Shown in pieces: positions 54,960-64,000 of a stretch of DNA of 64,000 nt. Every line of letters starts with the position of its first letter. Position 1 is the stretch's first letter. The stretch is from Callorhinus ursinus (taxonomy: Eukaryota > Chordata > Mammalia > Carnivora > Otariidae): NCBI RefSeq assembly GCF_003265705.1, contig NW_020313255.1:257013-321012 (forward strand). The letters run 5' to 3'. A program made the translations under genes and the position numbers. Below the pieces are notes generated by a model. It was not told the origin of the DNA. It saw only the letters and a list, made by a program, of their open reading frames with translations, and searched no databases.

Positions 54960-56090
54960 TGCTTTGTGACAAAGGGTCACTCACCACGGCGGGGGAAGGG
55001 ACAGCTGTTCCAACACGTGGTGCCCAGAAAGGGGTTGTGCGCGGGCAAATCGCAAAAGCAAAACCACAAAACCACCCTCGATCTAAACCTCACACCTTAC
55101 CCAAAAATGAGTAGAAATGGATCACGGACCTAACATAAGACACAAAAAGCATAAAACTTTTGGAAGAAAATCTCTGTGATCTTGGGTTCAGCTAAAAGCT
55201 TAGACATGACCCCAAGAGCATCCACCCATGAAAGACTCGACAGGTTTACCGACTTAATGAAAACAAAAACCTCGGGTCTGTGAATGACGGACAGGAGGCC
55301 CGCCCCGGACCAGAGGGAGTGGTCCGCAGACCACACATCTGACCCAGGACTTGCCCTGGAAATCTAGCGTGAACTCTCAAAACTCAACAGCAAGAAAATG
55401 GACAACTCAGTTTTTAAAATGAGCAAAAGATCTGAACAGACACTTGGCCAGAGAATATACAGATGGCAAATTAGCACATGAAAAGACACTCCACATCATC
55501 AGCCATTAGAAAACAGCACATAAAACCGCACAGAGACCCCCACCTCACACCTACAGAGCGGCTGAGCTCGCAGACCCCGGGCACGCTGGGCGGCGCAGGG
55601 TGCGGAACAGCTGGGTGCGGGACCCCGGCTGGCGGGTGCGCACGCTGGCCGAGCGGCTTCCCAGGGAGCCGGCGGTCCAATCCAAAGTACTCACCCGGGA
55701 GCAAGGAGACACGGAGACAGTCCGCACAGGCCCCGAGCAAGGACGCTCACACCTGCTCTGCTCACACCTGCCCCAGCCTGGAGACGGCCCAATGCCCCGC
55801 GGCAGCGGGCGGATATACCGCCGAGCACCTGCAGGGCGAGTCATCCAGAAGGACTGCTGCAGCCGCTGCACCGCGCAGGTGAGGCTCAGACTCGCTGTGG
55901 GAGGGAAGGGGCCAATCTCACAGGGTTAGGCACTGGGTGACCCCTTCGTAGGACAGGGCCCCAAAGACAGAACTCTGGGGACAGAGAACAGATCAGTGAT
56001 TGCCAGGGGACGGCGCGGGGGTGGGTGACTATCGGGAGCAGCACGGCGGCGTGACCGAGCTACTCTGTATGGCGAACACTTGCCATACCA
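54960..56090 (+). mobile_element. decayed L1 3' half (ORF2 end and 3' UTR), plus orientation
   Basis: Order along the plus strand: GTGACAAAGGGTCACTCACC, GGACCTAACATAAGACAC, GAAAATCTCTGTGATCTTGG, CTCTCAAAACTCAACAGCAA, AAAAGATCTGAACAGACACT, ATATACAGATGGCAAATTAG and CACATGAAAAGACACTCCAC, then a CpG-rich diverged stretch and AGATCAGTGATTGCCAGGGG of the 3' UTR. This follows the L1 ORF2 C-terminus into the 3' UTR. It has many stops and is nonfunctional, and it lies antisense to NACC2. Confidence 0.9.
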
Positions 56091-56094
56091 CCCC

Positions 56095-57580
56095 TGCGCC
56101 CGGGATGCCCGCCCGCCCTGCCCTGTCCCTTCCTGCTCAGCCCCAGGCAGCCTCCCCTCACAAAGGTCTCACCCTGCTCTGCATCTGCCGGCTCAGCACC
56201 AACCAGACCAGCAGCTCTGACAGGGCCACGCCCGTGAAGAGCATCCGTGCCTCCGAACACAGCTGGGTCAGCCTCCGGGGAACAGGGCAGGTGGCAGTTC
56301 CTAAAGTCGCACTTGGGCGCGGGGGGGCGGGTGCAGAGCATCAGGGGGCCGGGTGTCATCACCGAGGGCTGTTCTTCTGTGGGGAGACACACGAGTGCCA
56401 CCAGGGTAACCACGTCCCCCACGGACGGCAAGATGCATCCCATCTCATGGACGCTCAAGGGCAAGGACAGAGGCTTCTCAGGACAACACGCGGTGCCCAA
56501 AGTGACAAGTCTGGCAGGGAAAGCCCAGAAGAAATAAATACAAGTGGGAACAGACATGAGGCCTGGGAGTGGGGAGGACGTCCGTGTGCACACCGCTGCC
56601 CGGGGCCCCTGGGAGCCCAGACAGAAAGGGACGCAGTGGGCCTCTGGGTCCCCATGCCCTCCACTGCGGCACGTGATAGCTCAGCCCCGGACAGCACCCA
56701 GCACAGCCCCGGGCTGCGGCCCCTCTGGCCCCAGCTCGGAACATCCGAAACCTCCTCTGGACGGCTCCCCGTCCAACTCAGCCTGTCCCAGTCAAACCTG
56801 CCACGATGCTGCCTGTCCTCAGACCCCACGGGCTCTGCTGTTTTTGTGTCCAGCACCCGGTCTGGCCCTGGGAGACCCCATGAAGTCCCCAACCAGAGAT
56901 CCAGCAAACCCAGGGGCCGCTCTCACTGCCAACCTGACCGTACTCCCCCTGCCTTCCATCCCTCTGTCAGCGCCCAGGGCTCATCCGGCAGCAGCCTCGA
57001 GATACAAGCAGCCTCCCCATCCCCCGCACACGACTGGACAGATCACGGCCCGTGACACCCAGTGACATTGGTCACCATGAACACCCAGCGGGGCTCTATG
57101 CGCCCTGGGAACGTGTTTAGGTAAAGCGCACGCACGCGCTCTGTAGGGAGGACGCCAGGACGCCAGGCCTCTGGGAGACGGTGGGAGGCAGAGGGCCGGC
57201 TGGGAGAATGGCCTTCCCTAGTGTGGACTTCTCATACTGTTTATGATGATGAACATACATTAGCTATACAAAAACCAGCGCGTGTAACTTATAAGGTACC
57301 CCAGAGACGCCTATGCGGCAATGAAGGAGTGGGCCCCCCGCCGTTAAGATCAACTCCAGAAGCTGCACAAAAATAAGGTGCTTGACTTCTAGGGCCAGGA
57401 CTCCCAAGCTGAGCGGGCAGCAGCCGTGGGGCCGGGCAGCAGAGGAACTGGGCCTGGAGTGTGCAGACTTGAGGGGCCACGGCCCAAGAGACTGCCCAGT
57501 TTTCCTTCAACTTCCTTCTACCACTAAGCAGCACGTGTGCAGGACCAGATTCAGAAAAACTACCACCAAGAAACTAAAAA
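56095..57580. other. NACC2 intron, no feature recognised
   Basis: GC-rich sequence. Open frames are Pro/Ser-rich and match nothing known to me. Confidence 0.45.
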
Positions 57581-57595
57581 AAAAAGTTAAATCAA

Positions 57596-57782
57596 TGGGC
57601 TCCTGGGTGGCTCAGTCTTTAAGCGGCTGCCTTCGGCTCAGGTCACGATCCCAGGGTCCTGGGATCGAGCCCCGCATCGGACTCCCTGCTCCGCGGGAAG
57701 CCTGCTTCTCCCTCTCCCACTCCCCCTGCTTGTGTTCCCTCTCTCGTTGTCTCTCTCTCTGTCAAATACATAAATACAAAAA
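57596..57782 (+). mobile_element. Can-SINE, plus orientation, in NACC2 intron
   Basis: The head is GGGCTCCTGGGTGGCTCAGT with a complete middle and CAAATACATAAATAC tail. It has a perfect target duplication, AAAAAGTTAAATC, at 57581-57593 and 57783-57795. Confidence 0.96.
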
Positions 57783-58079
57783 AAAAAGTTAAATCGAGAA
57801 CTTGGTGCCCACGTACGAGATAAACAGATATCAGATTTTGGGGCCCGCCAGGAGGAGGCACTCTGGGGAACCCCAGGCCTTCTGCAGAGACCCAGAACTA
57901 GCCATGGCCCGGGAACAGCGCCGAGCCCCTGCGAGCTCCAGGCCCAGGCTTCCAGCAACAGACCATCTTCGGAGTAGCGCTGGTGGGAGCTCCCAGATGT
58001 TTTCATACACTGTCCAGCACTCACTAAGAAATTACCAGGAACATGGGGAAAATGAGTGATAAAAAGGCAATTTACAAAA

Positions 58080-61000
58080 AGACATGGGATCAGACCCACT
58101 GACGATCCATCCCGGACAATGGCCACCACCACTGTGAACCGACGGTTCTCGCTACGTACAGGAGATGTAGGCACACGATGGAGAACTTCGCCAGAAAACC
58201 AGAATCAGACCCCGGACACGGGGTCGGTGTCAGAGGAGATGAAACAGAGCAGGTGACAAGATTTCCGACCTGGAAGATAATTCAGACTGAAGCAGAGAAA
58301 GGGAACGGAACTAGGAGAGTCATGAGAGAGAGTACACGTGACAGAGAATGTGCGGGAGAGCACGACCCCGTGTCCCAGGAGCCCAGGAGGCGCGGCGGTG
58401 CGCACGGGAAGTCTTCGTGGCCGAGAGGTCCCAGTGAGGAGGGAGGGGGTGAGCACCGGAAAACTGTGGAGAAGTCTCAACACAACCCCTGACACGGCCA
58501 AGAAGAGCTGGGGGCCCCGAAAACATCCCCAGAACTAAGAGCACGGATGGGAGGCCTAGCGGGTCCCTGAAGGAGACGCGTCCATCAGCATGGATGCTGA
58601 AATCCCTAACCCTGGGGAGCGCAGCACACAAACTTACAGTAAGAGAAGAAGGGGAAAGGAACAGAATCAAATGACTGATTAATCAGAAAGAGGAAAAACG
58701 GAGAAACACAGCGGATTAGCGGGGACGTATGAGAACTCGTCAGTAAGACGGAGAGGAAACCCAAAGTTGTCAGTAATCACACGAAATGTAACCGGACTGT
58801 GCTAAAAAAGACTAAGAAGTTAAAGTCTGTGAATCCTGGCTATAAAACCCAAACCCAAGAGCCCACCTGAAAGAAGAGGACAACGGAAGCTGGAAGCCAC
58901 ACGCAGACACACGGCGTCCGCACCCACAGGACACGCCAGCCAAAGAGCACACAGACACTCCCAGCAGGTTTTCCAAGGAGACGCCAGGTGGGAAAAGGGC
59001 TAATTCAACAGGGAGATGAACACAAATCTGAAGCAGGGTGCAAGGTGTGCCTTAATTATCGGGACGGTTCATCGAGCTGAACGGTGCAATCATGTTTTTC
59101 GGTGCATATGGAACATGCGCCAGGGCATAAAGTCATTCTCAACAGACTCCAGAGCAACCAGTGCTCTGAACACCCTATGGCCAGGGGCATTTAACCCCGA
59201 AGTTATAACAAAGAGACGAGCAGGAAGCCCAGGATGCGTTTGGAAGCTGAGCACCACACCCCCACCGCCTACCCCCCGGGTCAGCTCAGGAACACAGGAG
59301 AACGCGCTCCGTGCCGATGACAAGGAAGATGCACCGCACACAACGCGGCAGCGCGAACCAGGAAGCATGAGGTCCTACGCGCACACGTTTGAAAAGTCTG
59401 AGAAGTCAGTCGTGTAAAGATTTGCCTTAAACACCAGGAAAACAACAGCTAGTGGAACTCAGAAAGTTGAAGCAAACTCAAATGAAAACATACACGAAGA
59501 TAAAAAATAAAAAAAAAAAAATCCCAAAGTTGGTTCTTTGAAAGAGAAAAAAAAGGAGAAAGGGCATAAATTAACGGGGTTTAGGACACAGTGCAGGATC
59601 CTGCAGGACAGGGGTCGGCGAAGTTTCAGTGTGAAGAGGCCGTCTGGGCTGAACGCGACGTCGGTTACGTATCTTTCCTTATTTTGCTTTTTTTTCTTTA
59701 AAAAGATAAATGGCATCCTGGGTCGTGGGCCGCACAGACCACAGGAGGGGCCGGATCTGCCCAGGGCACAGCGTGCCGCCCCGGCTACAGACCTCAAGAG
59801 GACCGTAACGGGATGTCAGGGACAAACTCACGCCAATCAGTCAGAGAACTGGACGCAGCCGACAGGCGTCTACGGAAGCGCAACTTCCAGATGGACGTGG
59901 GGAGCAGCAGCGTCACCTGTCAGTCACAGCAAGCATTTCAGAAACAGCCTGTCTTGCACCGAGTCTTCCGGATGGCTCAGAAAAGAGAGAAATTAGAAAC
60001 AAGCAGGAAAGAATTCTGAGTTCATTTCAGAAGGGAGAGAACCCTGACACAGAGGCGTGAGGCGCTACCTGGCGGAGAATTAGAGGGCACGCCCCCTGTG
60101 ACCTGTGGCCACCCGCGAACCTGACCCGACCTGCGGAGCGCTTACCGTGGCCTCCCGGCCCTGGTTCTGATGTGGGCATGGGGTGTCTACACTGGCTTCA
60201 TCAGCGTCCACACTGCATGCACTGCTGCATCAAACAGGCTTCCCAGCATCGAGGGTGCAGGTCAGGACGAGCATGCGGGCCACGACCCCGGGGGCCAGGC
60301 TCTGACCCGAGCGGGTGGCTCCCCTCGATTCGCCTGCATTCCCCTCCTCTGCCCGACACCCCTACCAGGAGTCGGACCCTGGGGAGGGCCTCACACCTCA
60401 CAACAGTCACCCAAAACAGGGAGGGAGGAACCAGGAAGCCGAATCCAGGGGTTCAATCACAACTGGGCTGAACAAGTGTCTGGTTTTGTCTTGTTTGAAT
60501 TTGAGCAATCTCCATAGTTCAGAAAAGAAGAGCAAAACTATGCGACAGTTTCAATATTTAGAGACAAGGCTTTTGTGAAAATTCAACACTTATGGAAAAA
60601 AACAAACAAATGTTCTTAACCTAGGAAAAGAACGTCCTTAATCTCCTAATGTGCGTCACAAATGCCTGGAGCAAATACCCTCCTTGAAGACAAAATATGG
60701 AAAGCTCTCCCCGAGTCTGGAGATGAGACAGAAGCTCTGGCCAGGCCAGCCGGGCAGAGAGAAAGCCGCACGGTCAGGGACTGAAATAAAGCCCCGGGGC
60801 TAGCAGACACCAAGGCTGCACACAGAGAGAATCCCGAAGAATCTGCAGGCAAACCAGCAGAATAGGTACGTGAGCTGTGGCCAGACTTTTTCTTAAATAA
60901 CAAATCCAATTTGTTTCTATACAGGAGGAACAACCAACGAAAAGAAAGCAGAAACTTAAATACCACGTAGATTCAAACAAAAAATGAATTTCTAGGAATT

Positions 61001-61900
61001 AATCTAACAGATGTGTGGAGAACGACAGGACAGTCCCAAGAAAAACCCAAAAGAGATGTAAATGAGGGGAGGGAAACACCCAGCACCGTAGGGATGTCAG
61101 CGCAGCCCAGGCCTGACAGAGGAGGACGGAGTCAACGCAACCCCACCCAGGTCCGGGCAGTTCCTTGTGTGTGACAATTGACAGAACGATTCTAAAAGGC
61201 ATGTGTATAAAAATGCAAAAAGGAGACAGGCCGGGCAACTGTGAAGAACAGAACCAAAGACACGGAGCTCACGCGGGCATGCAGGCGGCACACGCTGGCT
61301 CAGGGACACGCGGGGGGGCTCGTCGGGGGGGCATGGCGCGGCCCGGGGGGGCTCGCGCACCACACACACCTCTGGACTACACCATGCGGGCGCGGCACAA
61401 TGGTGCGGGAAGAGGTGGTCTCCCGATGACACGTGGCAGACCCACTGGGGAGTCAGGTGGGGAAAAAGTCGGCGTTGGGCCCCATATTGCAGCACGTTAT
61501 AAAAAAAAAAAATACCAATCCCAGACGTACTGCAGATATAAAAGCCTTTCCTACGGAAATGGGAGCGCCAGAGCCCTGTCCGTTAGGAGGAGAACAGGCG
61601 TAAGAGGGGAGGCCAGGACGACCCTGGGGCCGAACTGTATTTGGAAACACTGGCCTGAACCCGTGGTTTTTAAATCTGTAAATCCCAGCTCTGACGGCCA
61701 GGAGCGTGTAACCGTCAACGCCACCCTGGGAGCAACAGGCAGACGTCACACCTGGATGGCGGGTACACGTGCCACTCCCCACTGAAGGAAGAACAGCCAG
61801 GTCCTGCAACATTTGTGGAATAAGACAGTATGAAAGATGCTTTAAAAACTCTCTGTGCTAACACTAAATAAACAATAAATGAAGGAGCGAGTGGGGGATG
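58080..61900 (+). mobile_element. decayed L1 sequence (ORF1/ORF2-derived), plus orientation
   Basis: L1-like landmarks appear in order. A purine-rich ORF1-like part (about 58200-58700) is followed by GTCAGTAATCACACGAAATG with GTAACCGGACTG (58769-58800), CAAAGTTGGTTCTTTGAAAG (59525-59544), TAGGAATTAATCTAACAG (60993-61010), then AATTGACAGAACGATTCTAA and AAATGCAAAAAGGAGACAGG near 61177-61231. Divergence is high, with an excess of C/G substitutions; no frame is intact. Boundaries and number of insertions are uncertain. Confidence 0.7.
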
Positions 61901-62059
61901 TGGGGAAGCCCTTGCCTGAAGACCGCCAGCAAACACCGGGGGTTTAGGAGCTAGAAATCACCATTTCGCAACCGGCAGGAACCCTCACTGGACGTTAAAA
62001 CTGCCGGGGGAAAGGTGGGTAACGCACAGTCTCTTCTTGCAAAGGGAAAAGCACAGCTT

Positions 62060-62710
62060 TAGCTGGCAGGGGTCACCCGTCACCACCGAGCAGCCGCGCG
62101 GTATCAGGCGCCGCCTGACAGGACACACCGGGAGGGACCCAGCGTGGCTTCCTCAGAGTTCCAGCCGAAACGCACAACCCGAGCCCCATCACCAGGCAAA
62201 ACCCGACAAACCCAAACAGAGGGACATTCTGCAAAACAGCTGAACCGTGCTCTGGAGAAAGGGAAGTGTCACGAAGGACAAAGGGCAAGAGAAACTGTTC
62301 CAGACTAAGGAGAGGGCAGAGAATCGCCACAAGATACACGGTGTGCTTCTGCCCTGAGCCCGGGATCGGGGAAACAGCGTGGCTGTGGAGGACGGGGAGA
62401 GGCCAGTGGGGAGACCCCGACGCAGACTGAGGCTAGGGAGGCGTGCTGGACCACAGCCCGGCCTCCGGGGTGCTGAACGTGCTCCCGCGTTTTCATGAGA
62501 ATGTCCTCGTTTGCCAGAAATGCTCGGCACCGGGGGGCGGATGGGCCTAACTTCTGCAACGTGCTCTCAGGCGGTTCAAAAATCCCACAGCCTCTCCATA
62601 TAAAGAGAGCACGTTCTGACCTGTGAGTGAGGCTGGCAGAGGGCACTTATCGAAACATTTCTGTACACTTAAAATGATTTCAAAAATCAAAGTTTTTGTG
62701 CGTGTTTTTT
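62060..62710 (+). repeat. L1-3'-UTR-like interspersed repeat
   Basis: GGGACATTCTGCAAAACAGC, GAGAAACTGTTCCAGACTAA, and a terminal TTTCTGTACACTTAAAATGA with TTTCAAAAATCAAAG resemble a common mammalian repeat end. The family is not certain. Confidence 0.5.
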
Positions 62711-62714
62711 CTTT

Positions 62715-63700
62715 TTTTGTTTTTTAAGGAACACAGAGAAGAACATCACAATCACCTGGATGTGGAGGAAAAAGATCTTTAAACAAAATACAAAAACTGC
62801 TACTGATCCAGAGAAAAAGCGAATAAACCTCTAGTGTCTGGAGGGAATGCAGGCAAGCGGAGGCCGGGGCAGGATGTCTAGGCCACACACACGGAACCGA
62901 AGAGTGAGAAGGGCAGGCAGCTCACCCCACAAGAGTGGGGACGCTCCGGGGACGCACAGGCCAAGAAAGGACGCAGGACGGGGGGTGGGCAGAGGCTTTA
63001 CCCCAGCGACGTAACAGGACCACGGCTACTACAGTCATGTGCAGAGGAGCCCGATGAGAGGAGACGTGGGCGGCCACGGGAAGAGCAAGACAGCCGCCAA
63101 AAAGATGGGTGAATGTGGAGAAACAGCGATAGGAAGTACTCACTCAACAAACGCAGCCGCAACGATCTCGGGGACCAAAGCACAAGTGATCGGGGCTCTG
63201 GGCAGAGGGGCACGAAGTCACCTGAGAAATAGCAGCACAAACACACGTGCCCCAGAAAGCTCCGCAAACCATCACGGAATAAACACACAGAAAACTACAC
63301 AAGGGCTCTTCCCAGAGAAGCCTGGGAAGACATAGTACGCGCAGAAAATCACGGGGAAGGCCTGTGATTTCCTGGGAGGAAAGCAAGAGAGAGGTGTCTA
63401 CCTTGAGCCAATGAGAGCATCCGCGTGGGACTCCAGCACAGACATGTTCGTGGTGAAGGAGGCACCCGTGCAGCGGACGCGTGTTGGTTTTACTGCACGT
63501 GCATCCCGCATCACAGAGGCAGACTCTGAAAAGGGTGCTATTGAAACCTTTCTGCAAGTTTCCAGAATTCACTGCTGGTCCATCACCAGGACCGTGAGAA
63601 AAGTCACAAGAAATTCTTCAAGCAGAAGAAAAATGATATCAGATGGAAACTCAAACCTACACAAAATAAATGTGGGTAAATATCAAAGGGGTTTTTTTCA
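62715..63700 (+). repeat. further decayed retroelement sequence
   Basis: AAAAATGATATCAGATGGAA and GTGGGTAAATATCAAAG near 63629-63690 resemble an L1 internal segment. The rest is adenine-rich and diverged, with no gene recognised. Confidence 0.45.
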
Positions 63701-63704
63701 CTTT

Positions 63705-63883
63705 TTTTTAAAGATTATTTACTTATTTGAGAGAGAAAGAGAGTACAAGCAGGGGGAAGGGCAGAGAGGGAGAAGCGGACTCCCTGCTGAGCCAGGAGCT
63801 CGATGCAGGACTCGATCCCAGGATCCCGAGATCATGACCAGAGCTGAAGGCAGACGCTTAACCAACTGAGCCACCCAGGCGCC
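63705..63883 (-). mobile_element. Can-SINE, minus orientation, inserted in L1-like sequence
   Basis: The reverse complement starts GGCGCCTGGGTGGCTCAGTT and ends in an A-rich tail after CAAATAAGTAAATAATC. It interrupts the L1-like stretch, so it is younger than that element. No clean target duplication is visible. Confidence 0.93.
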
Positions 63884-64000
63884 AGGAAAAATGTCTGTTT
63901 TATGAAAGACTCTATCAAGGGAATGAACAAACAGCAGTCCAGGAGAAAATGTTCGTGAATCACACGCCCAACAGAGGCCCTCGCCCGGAATACATAAAGA
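63884..64000 (+). mobile_element. L1 ORF2 fragment continuing past the window edge
   Basis: AAAGACTCTATCAAGGGAAT, CCAGGAGAAAATGTTCGTGA and CCCGGAATACATAAAGA match the L1 ORF2 segment that normally precedes the 'agaactctcaaaactcaac' block. Confidence 0.8.

Noticed and set aside
56000..57055. 351-codon plus-strand open frame in the NACC2 intron
   Set aside because: It begins within an L1 3' UTR relic and continues into unrelated GC-rich sequence; there is no known similarity.

Overview
This is mammalian nuclear DNA, most likely from a carnivore. It carries spliced vertebrate genes and eight copies of a tRNA-Lys-derived Can-SINE, whose heads read GCGCCTGGGTGGCTCAG or close variants. The middle and tail of the SINE consensus look like the caniform (bear, seal, weasel, dog-relative) version rather than the cat version; that placement is inference. 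The two genes and their order match the block at human 9q34.3, where UBAC1 and NACC2 are neighbours in the same orientation. No prokaryotic operon, CRISPR, phage or plasmid feature is present.

Left part (1-14.5 kb): the 5' two thirds of UBAC1 on the minus strand. Seven coding exons could be joined exactly at splice-site resolution (294 codons). They cover the N-terminal ubiquitin-like domain and the first UBA domain. The last exons (second UBA and STI1-like region) lie beyond position 1. The start codon sits beside a CGG repeat and a run of 400 N. Beyond the gap is a CpG-rich upstream region containing an imperfectly duplicated ETS/ZNF143-like module.

Middle (14.5-42.8 kb): intergenic and very GC-rich. 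I found no convincing exon. It holds decayed L1 3' ends (all minus strand), MIR and L2-like fragments, a MaLR/MLT-like fragment, a palindromic MITE-like element, CTCF-like motifs, simple repeats, and a series of sharply bounded AT-rich, TAAT-rich islands that look like conserved regulatory DNA.

Right part (42.8-64 kb): the 3' half of NACC2 on the minus strand. It comprises a roughly 4.3 kb 3' UTR ending at canonical poly(A) signals, the last four coding exons (C-terminal 292 residues, including the BEN domain), and at least 12 kb of the preceding intron. That intron contains CpG-rich, decayed L1 sequence on the plus strand, antisense to NACC2. The BTB exon and promoter lie beyond position 64000.

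UBAC1 (KPC2) is the ubiquitin-binding partner of the RNF123 ligase acting on p27Kip1. NACC2 (RBB) is a BTB/BEN transcriptional repressor that recruits NuRD. They are neighbours, not an operon. No previously undescribed gene system is evident; the most interesting leads are regulatory.
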